Positions 22,181 through 32,179 of a stretch of 64,000 nt of DNA are shown here, in pieces. The notes beneath the pieces were generated by a model that made no database searches, had not been told where the DNA came from, and saw nothing but the letters and a program-made list of their open reading frames with translations. Made by a program: the position numbers and the translations under genes. Location of the stretch: positions 1 to 64,000 of the forward strand of contig JAVTVY010037303.1 in assembly GCA_036873755.1 (NCBI GenBank), given 5' to 3'. Position 1 is the stretch's first letter. Every line of letters starts with the position of its first letter. The stretch comes from Hanleya hanleyi (lineage: Eukaryota; Mollusca; Polyplacophora; Lepidopleurida; Hanleyidae).

Positions 22181-22843
22181 TGCATTGTTTTGTTAATAAT
22201 TGTCATATGTCCAGTTCACCCGAGGCGGGCCGACAGGCTAGTTAGAACCGTGTGGATATACACCATGCACATTTGCATTCAATCGCCACAGTCAACCCTA
22301 TTGGGGTTAGAAAAAGCGGTTTTCTATATTATAAATTTACCAACAAACTAACATCAGATATTAGAAAAATAGACTCGATCTAATATATGGAGATTTTTGC
22401 ATACTAAAAGGGTATCATCTAAAGGAGGAGTTTGGCGTGTGGACTGCACATGCGTAGTCTAGACAGGGATATTCCTGCGTTTGCACTACTTCTGCATTGT
22501 TTTGTTAATAATTGTCATAGCACTGTACGACTATCACTGACTGATAGAACATAGCCAGATGTCCAGTTCACCCGAGGCGGGCCGACAGGCTAGTTAGAGC
22601 CGTGTGGATATACACTATGCACATTTGCATTCAATCGCCACAGTCAACCCTATTGGGGTTAGAAAAAGAGGTTTTCTATATTATAAATTTACCAATAAAC
22701 TAACATCAGATATTAGAAAAATAGACTCGATCTAATATATGGAGATTTTTGCATACTAAAAGGGTATCATCTGAAGGAGGAGTTTGGCGTGTGGACTGCA
22801 CATGCGTAGTCTAGACAGTGATATTCGTGCGTTTGCACTACCC
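22181..22843 (+). repeat. Direct tandem duplication, ~312 bp unit
   Basis: The unit beginning tctgcattgttttgttaat occurs at ~22,179 and again at ~22,491. It shares gtccagttcacccgaggcgg, the ttggggttagaaaaag phrase and the end gcgtagtctagacag with only scattered differences. The second copy has about 41 extra bases (tgtacgactatcactgactg region) that the first lacks. Confidence 0.8.
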
Positions 22844-25282
22844 AATAAGGGCGGAGGTTTATATTGAAGCTCCTGGTGTGACGTCAAACAATCCTTATTT
22901 ACAACCAACATTTCTTTTTCCACATTCCGTCCTCCACAAATCCTCAGAGATTTACGCTTTGTATACTACTGACGCATTGGGCGTGCAGGTCCTCTGTCGG
23001 CTTCACCAGAATAACTTTTCTTCCCATTCTTCAACGTGGAATGTCCTAACGATATACGACATGCTTTCAAAAGTTGACAAAATATGCTTTAGGCTCAATT
23101 CTTTGAACGATAAATCTTGCATATTTTGTTAAATTTATACCTGGTACCAGAGACTGTGATTGTGCGGTCTCCGGTTTAAAATTTAATGCACCCGAAATTC
23201 TCTTATCGGGATATTTCAGGAATATCACTGTCTAGACAGTCTCTTGTAGGAGCTACTGCATTCTATTGTTCCACTTCATCATGGCTGATATAAAGATACA
23301 GATATCTGGGCATTGTTGGAAGTTGGAGACTTTGCACATTCGGATTTAATTGCTTTTGGCCACCATAGATAAGCTTGCAGAACTCGTTTCACCATGCCGA
23401 TAAGCCGGGTCTTCATCTTAGCTTATCCGACAGACGAATGATAAAACGGGAGTTTATCTTTTAGATATCTTGGGAAGACGGTTATATTAGAGATTAATGT
23501 CTGTAAAAGTCGCCTGTTGTCTGCAGGCCCGACCTGTCTGTCAATCAGAATTCTATAATCATATTACGCTTATCAGGCTAACATAATGATCAACCAATCA
23601 CAACGTGCATATGTTTCGCCAAGACAAAAGTGCTGCATGCGTTATAACCAAGCATACAGTGTACAGCTAGAATCAGTTCACTAAATTTGCTTGTGGGAGA
23701 AGTACACGCAAGAAATAATACTCGCGTTTTGACATGTTGGAGTGAGGAAACGGCATGCTGTTGGATCGAACGTAACTATCGTGCACCTATATGTATCTTG
23801 TGTAAATTTCAGCAAGGAGAAGTTAAACATGTGTATTCAATTTCTTCGCTACCCAGAGTGTGGGGTACTCGGATATGGATAGTAAATTAAGGCCGCATTT
23901 GAGACAGGACAGTATGAAGTTTTACTTCTGTTTCATTTTCCTGTAAATTATATTACATTGAATTGTGTAATATTTCTACGTGTATTACCGGTGAATCACG
24001 TACATGTAGCTTATTTTATACGTTGTATTGGGAAGAGTTACGATGTCCTCTATATTACATGTATTCCTCGTTTCCATCTTATGCTACAGGGTGACCCCTG
24101 ATTCCTGAAACGACGAGTGGAAATCGCCGAGAAGTAGAGCTTTCTAACCAATCCATTGTAGTTGGCATTGTATGAAATAAGCAAAGAAACCCCACACAGT
24201 TTCCCTTGCACTTGTCGTGTTACGCCACGTATTACACACTCATATTATCCACGAGAGCGTGTTGAATGATCAAAATAAAATTTATATACCCTACACACAA
24301 TAAAACCATATCACATTTTCATATTTGCATTAATTTCCAAAATGAAATATTACTATTGACAACATTTAAAGGATATTAAACTGTTGGTAAATGAAAGTAT
24401 TTCCAATATATTTACAGCGCAGTCATTCCTTAACATTTGCATATATTTGCAGTATTTACCAAACTGGTTGCAAAAGTTCAGTTCTGCCATATATTTGCTG
24501 ATCATATAAAACGGAATGGCATGCCCGTATAACCATCAGTGAAAGGGATAAACTGAATATTTGCTCTCATCGAAATATGCATATATTTACCAGAGGGGGA
24601 AATAACTTATAATGCTTCATTTGGTTTTCTTTACAGTCTAGATAAAATTAGATGAAATCTTAATATTTGCCGTGTATCAGAATTACCATTTCATGATGTC
24701 AAATCTTAATATTTGCCATATAAAAGAATTACCTTCTTATGACGTTAAAAAGCATAATGAACGAGTATGAGACGTACCTCTTGGGGGAAGCCGGTTGATG
24801 GAACTTCGACACTGCATTTCAGTGATAGGTTAAATTTAAATAAATATTCATATATACAAACACTTTGTCATACCTCTCGAATGTATTCAAAGAGTTTTAT
24901 TTGATTAAATTTAAGGCAGTCTTGCCATAATTGGTTATTTTATATTTCCCGCTGTATGGAATATAATTTGATACTAAATATTCCATACCTGTGACCATAC
25001 TATTTTGGGTATATGAAATATAGGATGCCATATCTATAATATATATCCCGTAAATGTATTTGTCATCTTGGCCTCTCCAAGCTGCAATGTACGGGTCATA
25101 CGCTATGAAATACAAACATCCGCACTAGAGGGCATCTATGTAAAGAAGTGCAAACAGTGGCCTCTCCCATTAATAAGCAATACATTTCCCCAGTACGTGA
25201 AATCCGCCTTTTTGTGTAGTGATACGGTGATGTCATGTGGATCGAAATTAGGGCTAGGCCATTCGAAGTCACAGTCACCACC
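22844..25282. other. No gene seen
   Basis: A reverse-complement echo of the previous repeat's end (gaatatcactgtctagacag, ~23,221) occurs about 400 bases downstream, hinting at an element end. From 24,240 to 24,760 the sequence is rich in atatttgc/ggtaaat motifs like those at 13.4-14.0 kb. No coding sequence is recognised. Confidence 0.4.
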
Positions 25283-27086
25283 TATATAATGTTGGCATTA
25301 TTTACTTCCCACCCGATAAGTCACCCATGTGGTCTCACCGGGCCATTTAAACGACTGGAAGATGATATACTACACTTCTCCCAAAAAGGTTGTGTCCTAC
25401 TGTGTGGTGATTTCAATTCTCGAACTGGTCACCTGTTGGACTTTATCCCAGTTATTCCCGAATCCAATAACTCACCTATTCCTCAATATCACTCACCTAT
25501 CTCCTCCAGAAACAACCTGGATACCACCATTAACACTTTCGGCAGGAACCTTGTTTCATTATGCAAATCAACTGGTCTTTGCTTAGTCAATGGTCGAGTT
25601 GTTGGGGATATATTAGGTAGCTTTACATGCTTCACATTCAATGGGCATAGCACAGTTGACTACATTATGTCCTCTCCTAATATGCTTGGCATGATTCAGT
25701 CTTTCCAAGTACACCCAATCACTCCACTTTCAGACCACTGCCCTGTTCAGATTCCATTTCGTGTTCCTTCGATTTCGCCAGTGGCTAAGGCCAAGCCGAA
25801 GTTCACACCTACACATAAATCTGTTAAACTTAACAATGCTTATAAGTACATATGGTGCCATGACTCCACAAACCTGTTTATACAGGCACTTGGTCAGCTC
25901 AGTTCTCAATCAGCAGCACTTCAGTTTCTAATGACCCCATACCCCGAAAGCAAGGATGGTGTCAATACTGCTGTCCTGGAGTTCAGTGAAATAATTAATG
26001 TTGCTGGTCACACTTGTCTAAGAAAGGTGTGCATTACTAAACCACGCCGGAAGCGTAAATGGTTTGACAAAGATTGTAAGGATCTCCACAAAACTCATAT
26101 CATAGAAAACAGTATAAGAAGACGCTGAAGGCTAAAGAAAAGGCATTCAAAATAGGTATCTTACATAAACTTGATCTTCTTAAGGATACTCAACCCAGAG
26201 AATACTGGAAGCTGATCAAAAAACTTACCACTGACAATAGTGACGACAGCCCCTCCATCAGTCTTGATGAGTTGGAATCTCACTTTACCAAACTGACTGA
26301 TCCTCCTATTTCTGATAGCCAGTTTAGCAGAGACATTCAGAATGAGCTGAATGGCATCACTTTCCCTATGGCAAATGATGTTCTTGATTTCACAATAACC
26401 AGCCAAGAGTTACTCAGCTCCATCAAGAAGCTGAAGAACAATAAAGCCAGTGGAGATGATCTAATGTTTAATGAAATGTTGAAGTGTGCCTCATTGTCTC
26501 TTATTGATCATTTTGTCAAATTATTTAACTTGATCCTCATTCCTCTCTCCCATTTACAAAAAGGTGATACTCATAATCCACAAAACTACAGGGGCATTGT
26601 CCACAGGAGTTACTTGAGTAAACTCTTTCTTTCCATTATAAACAACAGCCTAACGACTTTACTCGAAAGGAACCATCTCTAGGATGATGCCCAACATGGA
26701 TTCCGGGGTGACCACAGAAATACCGATAACATATTCATTCTAAAAACGCTCACAAACAAGTTCAAATATAACAAACTTTATGTCGTTTTTGTCGATTTAG
26801 CCAAAGCTTTCGACACTGTTTGGAGAGATGGTCTCATACACAAACTATACAAAATTGGCATTAAAGATAAAATTCTAAGCGTTCTACGCAGTATGTACCG
26901 TTCTGTCCAATATATTGCGAAAACTGATAAGGGTTTGTCTAATCCAATCCCCTCGGGTGTCGGAGTAAAACAGGGGTGTGTGTGCAGTCCCATGCTGTTT
27001 AATGTATATCTTAACGACCTGTATGACCAATGTGACACTTCTAACCTCGATCTCCCTTCACTTGAGCAGTGTACGGTCAGTCATAC

Positions 27087-27460
27087 GGCTAGGGGCCGTA
27101 TGAACCCATGTACTTCAAGATCCTCATGGTACTCACATGAACAGTCACAATCAAAGCGTGACTGAGATACACCATTCTTTAGATGACGACTTTACAACGA
27201 ATATTATGGATTAAGAATACTGATCAGCGATACGGATTTGATATTTTGGAACATCATGATGTTTTGCCGGCATCATTGAAAACTGTTGACCGCTTCTCTC
27301 TTGCAGGAAACAAGCCTATGTTTATGTATACTATGATTGTCTTTTTGAATTTGGTGCTAATACTGTTATATGGAATATGGAATAGGTCTTTGGATTATGG
27401 ACGCGGATATTCTCTAATGGACGACGGCTGAATTATGAATGACGGACTAGACGCTTGTAA
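27087..27460 (+). mobile_element. PLE tail family 1, truncated, in LINE-A RT
   Basis: The copy starts in the conserved core (ggctaggggccgtatgaacc) and ends with the same gactagacgcttgtaa as all others. It carries the hairpin CAGTCAC-AATCAAAGC-GTGACTG (27,142-27,164) with all seven pairs intact. LINE-A RT residues VSH precede it and LLFA follow it. Confidence 0.8.
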
Positions 27461-27569
27461 CCTATTATTTGCCGTTGATCTAGTGTTGCTTTCTGGTTCT
27501 GCTAAGGGTCTCCAGCATAATCTAAACAAATTAGAGCTATTTTGCAACAGATGAAAATTATCCATTAAG

Positions 27570-28387
27570 GACTCGAGGCCCGGGGAATAGGCTCAAACTA
27601 TCGATATTTTTTTCTTTGCATATTTCAAAAGTTGAAGAAAAAACCTTTGAAGTGTTTCTGTTATTTTCCTTAAAAAATGTTTGCAAACGTGAAATTTCAG
27701 CTCTCAAAAAATCACTGTCTGTGGAAGAACTGTGGAAGCGCTGCAATGATTAGTGCTCATTGCTCAAAGTAAGTGTTACCACCTGCTGTGGCTTTCGCAC
27801 CTCGGCTAATTACTTGTAATTGCAATACACACAATTCACGCGCTGGGCTCATTTATTATAATTAGTTGTTTTTCTGCTACATTCATGCCGGAGCAGCCAT
27901 CGTTTACAAAATATTGAACGGGAAATTATATATGGTCTATCTCAGTGTTTTCGCGCCACATGACAAAATAAAAAAATACAAACACACTGCTCAGGTGGTC
28001 AACCATTTCCGGAAAGCATGTGCCGTGGTATATGCAGATATATATATTGCGAATTTGCGTAATGTTTTTCATAATATCTCACTCGACATTCTATCAACAT
28101 ATCTTACTTGCCAACACAATCATGGAAGAAAACGTTACAAGATTAGTAGGACACGCATGCAGGCAAAAAGAACTTTGATAAACATTATTACACGACTCCT
28201 GCTGTTCGGTCATATATACCTCCGATTCAGTATTACTTCATACTGCATTATCGCATTATACATGCGGCAAATGTAGAAAGTGAGGTATTCATTCAAAATA
28301 AATACTTTACGTATTCACCATCGTACATATAATTATAAAAAGGCAAACATTATTGTATACTTTGCAAACGCAAATTGTATACTTTCG
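27570..28387. other. Left interior of TTAA element, no gene
   Basis: AT-rich sequence with an open frame of 136 codons (27,866-28,276, plus strand) that I do not recognise. It may be residual element body. Confidence 0.35.
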
Positions 28388-29712
28388 CGAGTTGTCACAG
28401 CGAAACAGCTCAGCAATTACCAGTATACGAGTTGTCAGAGCATTTCCATCATAGCTCTCTAGATTTGTATCTAATACCGCTTATGCCGGTGCTAGGGGCC
28501 GTGTGGTCATATCATCCAAGTTGCCACATGAACAGGTACAATAAAAGCGTACTTGAGATATAACACATATCACGAATCGTTAGATTCTTGGTATGTGCTT
28601 TAGAATAGGTTAACCAGAGAACTGTTCTGTGAAGTCATGTGACGCAGTCAGTATGTCGGCACCTCTTCCCACTTCCCTTATATGTGTTGTAATTCTTTCC
28701 TGTATATGGCGAGATTCTGCTGGTGGACGTTTCGTCCCCGAGGCCCGCCCCCTGTACAGACCTTTTGGTCTTTGATATATGTTGGCATTTGTGGGAAGTT
28801 GATGCTGGGTCGACATCGGGCCTTACAGACTAGTCTTTGTGTTAAATGCCGTCATTTACATCTGACGACGATACAGCTCACCAATCTCCAATGTATGAGT
28901 TGTCACAGCGAAACAGCTCACCAATTACCAGTATGCGAGTTGTCAGAGCATTTCCATCATAGCTCTCTAGATTTGTATCTAATACCGCTTATGCCGGTGC
29001 TAGGGGCCGTGTGGTCATATCATCCAAGTTGCCACATGAACAGGTACAATAAAAGCGTACCTGAGATACAACACATATCACGAATCGTTAGATTCTTGGT
29101 ATGTGCTTTAGAATAGGTTAACCGGAAGACTATTCTGTGAAGTGATGTGATGCAGTCAGTATGTCGGCACCTCTTCCCACTTCCCTTATATGTGTTCTAA
29201 TTTTTCCCTGTATATGGCGAGATTCTGCTGGTGGACGTTTCGTCCCCGAGGCCCGCCCCCCTGTACAGACCTTTTGGTCTTTGATATATGTTGGCACTTG
29301 TGGGAAGTTGATGCTGGGTCGACATCGGGCATTACAGACCAGTCTTTTGTGTTAAATGCCGTCATTTACATCTGACGACGATACAGCTCACCAATCTCCA
29401 ATGTACGAGTTGTCACAGCGAAACAGCTCACCAATTACTAGTATACGAGTTGTCAGAGCATTTCCATCATAGCTCTCTAGATTTGTATCTAATACCGCTT
29501 ATGCCGGTGCTAGGGGCCGTATGGTCATATCATCCAAGTTGCCACATGATCAGGTACAATAAAAGCGTGCCCGAGATACAACACATATCACGAATCGTTA
29601 GATTCTTGGTATGTGCTTTAGAATAGGTTAACCAGAAGACTATTCTGTGAAGTCATGTGACGCAGTCAGTATGTCGGCACCTCTTCCCACTTCCCTTATA
29701 TGTGTTGTAATT
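28388..29712 (+). repeat. Tandem array of three family 2 PLE-type tails
   Basis: Units run 28,388-28,694 (5'-truncated), 28,699-29,202 and 29,207-29,712. The two whole units are about 505 bases long, start cctgtatatggcgagattc and end tgtgttgtaatt or tgtgttctaatt. They are joined head-to-tail by four-base linkers. Each carries the conserved core with taggggccgt and the hairpin CAGGTAC-AATAAAAGC-GTACCTG (one or two changes in units 1 and 3). Tandem head-to-tail copies are known for Penelope elements. Confidence 0.8.
28980..29065 (+). ncRNA. PLE tail family 2: conserved structured core
   Basis: The core taataccgcttatgccgg...gagatac can fold into GTGTGG/CCACAT (29,009-29,014 with 29,032-29,037) and CAGGTAC/GTACCTG (29,041-29,047 with 29,057-29,063). 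Relative to family 1, paired bases change together at four positions. A further CGCTT/AAGCG pairing between the upstream strand and the hairpin loop edge is possible. Confidence 0.5.
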
Positions 29713-30283
29713 AACTCCACACCGGAAATGGCCGCTGCCAGTTTTTCCCCGTTTGAGGTCTGTAGACTGACCAGTTCCTCTTTCCTTCTCTTTCCTTGAG
29801 CTAGACGTTTTTCAGTCGGCAATTAAATCCATGAATGTCCAATTGCCGCAAATCACATCTCTGTAAGCCTTCTATAGAATGCTCGACGTCTACTCAATCA
29901 CCCGCGGTGAAGGATTTCGGAAGGTATGAAAACTGACCAACGCAGCATATTCCAGCATAAAAATTCATCTTCGTGACTGGTTTTCTACACAATCTCAAAA
30001 TATATTGTTCCAAAGTGATTAAAGAACGTTTGGTCTATGATCCCTATATGTTGTGTGAGAATATTGTGTCATTATCATGAAGTAGCGGGTAATAATTACA
30101 GAATATCATCTGAAAAGTAGATTATTTTTGTTTACGGTCTATATCCGACATATTTTTTTACACAGCTGGTACATACAGACTTGCTAATAACTTACATATA
30201 TATGTATATGAAGTGGTTGTGATGAAATGAGACAGAATGCACGAGGGTGTCTAGTATCAGGCGCTACCCCGGGACTCGAGTCC
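29713..30283. other. Right interior of TTAA element, no gene
   Basis: Non-coding sequence between the third tail unit and the right inverted end. Nothing recognised. Confidence 0.4.
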
Positions 30284-30809
30284 TTAACACCTCTAAATCA
30301 AAGATAATGAACTTTGGCAGTATTCCATCAAAATTTAGGTTGCTGCATCTGACCTTCAGAGGTTGCCCTCTGGAAGTAGTATCTTCTTATTGCTATCTTG
30401 GAATCATCTTTCATCACACAGGTACATTCAAACGAGCTATAAACAACTTGATGACGAAGGCGCTACGTGCCTGGTACAAAATAAAGCAAAAATTGTGTTC
30501 TGATCAGCATATACCGACAATGTCTTTGTTAAAGTTATTTGCAAACCCATCTGTACATATGGATGTGCAATTTGGGGCACTGAATCTTTCCGCCAGGAAT
30601 ACTCTAATCTCTTCACAAATTGGAGTGATCGCCCATGCAATCACTCTATTATTAAAGTAGCTAAATCCATCTTGGATTTACCACGGCATGCTTGCAACAC
30701 TGGTTGCCTGGCAGAATTGGGGCTTTTCCCACTGACTTATGACATTACGCTGGACATGTTCAATTACTACATACGTCTTGAAACCTCTCCCACCCAGAAG
30801 CTGATTCAC

Positions 30810-31099
30810 AATTACAACACATATAAGGGAAGTGGGAAGAGGTGCCGACATACTGACAGAGTCACATGACTTCCCAGTATAGTCTTCTGGTTAACTTATT
30901 CTAAAGCACATACCAAAAATCTAACGATTCGTGATATGTGTTGTATCTCAGGTACGCTTTTATTGCATCTGTTCACGTGGCAACTTGGATGACATGACCA
31001 CACGGCCCCTATTAGATACAAATCTAGAGAGCTATGATGGAAATGCTCTGACAACTCGTATATTGGTAATTGGTGAGCTGTGTCGCTGTGACAACTCGT
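30810..31099 (-). mobile_element. PLE-type tail, family 2, truncated, in LINE-A C-terminus
   Basis: It begins at the fixed end aattacaacacatataagg and is cut off after gacaactcgt. The segment with gcaccggcataagcgg is deleted relative to other copies. LINE-A coding sequence (SPTQKLIHN) lies directly upstream. Confidence 0.75.
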
Positions 31100-31793
31100 T
31101 TACTGGGAACGACCTTACAAGGCCTTACTCGTTTACAAGGCCTTTTTGGAAGACCAAAATCTTTCAGTGAAATGCCCGTAACTCTCCCTGTCTGCACACA
31201 TCTTGCATGCCACTAAAACGCTCGATCCTCATGCAAGCTCCACACGCATTCCCATTATTAAGACAAGGCTTCGAAGTCAATTTCTGGATATCTTCACTTC
31301 GGTCACTAATGATGATGAACCTGGCCATGAACTTCGAAATTATTGTCTCTTCAAGGAATAAATTTCTCTATCTGAATACCTAACTACGGTTAAGAATAGG
31401 AAACATAAACAACCCCAGTCGTCCTTGAGGCTTAGTTGTCATCAACTTGAAATTGAAAGGGCATGTTATAGAAAGGTAAACGGGAAGAGAATTCCTTGTA
31501 GTCAGCGTATCTGTCCTTTCTGTCCTCAATCTGTCGAAGATGAGAAACACTTTTTGACCACCTGTCCTATTTACAACACCTAACGTATAATATTGTCTAA
31601 GTCCATTAAATCAGTATCTGATGGTCTGTTTGATATTTATCGTTTGAAACAGGCGGATCTTTTCCGCATATTGTTTGACCCTCCTGCCGATTTGGCCCCT
31701 GATATTTGCAAACATATTTTTGTATGCATGGAAGAACGTAAACGGCGACATTCTGGGTTTGGCCTAGCCCTTTCATTGGATCCCACTGCCTAA

Positions 31794-32179
31794 GATCAAA
31801 TGTGGTCCAACTGGTAATTAATCTCTCTAAACTTTACCATTGTCTGTCAGTGGTGTGGTCTGCAGGTCCACTGCCGTAAAGGGGTAGTGTGGCCTTATAT
31901 TACATTGTATCTTATATACTACTGTTCTGTGTTTGTTCAGCATTTATCGTTTTGTACACTGTCCAGATTTGGATGAACTGACGTGAACCGTGTAACCTTG
32001 GCCAATGATTCGCCAAATGAACTGTTGCCAAGACAAATGGTAGCTACCATGGATTGTCGACATATCTGATATACACTCATATGTTGCCTAATTATAACAT
32101 TGCAGCTTTTATCCGGTTTCAATTAGAAGTGATCCAATCTACAGTTCATGGTCGCATGACACATGGACTAGTACATTCA
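31794..32179. other. LINE-A 3' UTR and flank
   Basis: Follows the LINE-A stop. A 3' untranslated region is expected here, but no poly(A), short tandem tail or target duplication can be picked out. Confidence 0.35.

Larger units (their letters stand above)
13433..25282. other. 11.8 kb AT-rich block between endonuclease halves
   Basis: No recognisable gene lies in this block. LINE-A endonuclease residues end at its left edge (SRFDII) and later residues start at its right edge (NVGIIYFPPDKSPMW). The outer ~1 kb on both sides is rich in ATATTTGC(C) and ATTTACC motifs, in both orientations, as in subterminal repeats of some DNA transposons. I found no terminal inverted repeat or target duplication, so the block could also be several nested insertions or a rearrangement. 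Confidence 0.4.
27565..30287. mobile_element. 2.7 kb element in a TTAA site (piggyBac-like)
   Basis: The ends are inverted: GGACTCGAGGCCCGGGG at 27,569 and, reversed, GGACTCGAGTCCCGGGG at 30,283 (16 of 17 match). TTAA flanks both sides (27,565-27,568 and 30,284-30,287). Deleting the element with one TTAA restores LINE-A codons KLSI-NTSKSK in frame, which proves the boundaries. TTAA duplication with precise joining is characteristic of piggyBac elements, though the end sequence is not the usual CCC. There is no transposase; three PLE-type tails occupy the middle. Confidence 0.8.
25283..31793 (+). pseudogene. LINE-A ORF2: endonuclease C-half, RT and Cys/His C-terminus, interrupted
   Basis: After a one-base shift near 25,330 the endonuclease continues (LEDDILHFSQKGCVLLCGDF, STVDYIMSSPN, PLSDHCPVQIPF). 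RT follows from ~26,440 (NNKASGDDLMFNEML; QKGDTHNPQNYRGIVHRSYL; DDAQHGFRGDHRNTDNIF after a stop; FVDLAKAFDTVW; GVGVKQGCVCSPMLFNVYL). A PLE tail interrupts it (27,087-27,460); it resumes LLFAVDLVLLSGSAKGLQ, where the catalytic FADD is FAVD. A 2.7 kb element then splits KLSI from NTSKSKIMNFGS. Thumb and C-terminus follow (SSYCYLGIIFHHTG, 30,810-31,099 tail insertion, QRICPFCPQSVEDEKHFLTT, IRLS-type helix), ending at TAA 31,791. At least five frameshifts or stops are present. The family is a CR1/L2/RTE-like LINE; the precise clade is uncertain. Confidence 0.75.
8806..31800 (+). mobile_element. LINE-A, one element split by nested insertions
   Basis: LINE parts appear in correct order on the plus strand: ORF1 (9,096-12,037), the start of an ORF2 endonuclease (12,645-12,765 and 13,271-13,432), the rest of the endonuclease and a reverse transcriptase (25,283-27,084, 27,461-27,568, 30,284-30,809, 31,100-31,300), and a Cys/His C-terminus ending at 31,793. 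Between them lie PLE copies, 505 bp tails, a TTAA-site element and an 11.8 kb block. At several junctions the LINE frame resumes exactly where it broke off, so I infer a single old insertion. That the parts before 13,432 and after 25,283 belong to the same copy is less certain (about 0.6). The palm motif is FAVD instead of FADD, so it is dead. Confidence 0.65.

Noticed and set aside
24897..25115. 72-codon minus-strand frame beside the LINE-A junction
   Set aside because: AT-rich composition with many Tyr and Ile codons, no recognisable domain, and no start context.
28682..29375. Open frames such as CWHLWEVDAGSTSG in the 505 bp tails
   Set aside because: They have no conserved start, are interrupted differently in each copy and lie in what behaves as an untranslated tail.
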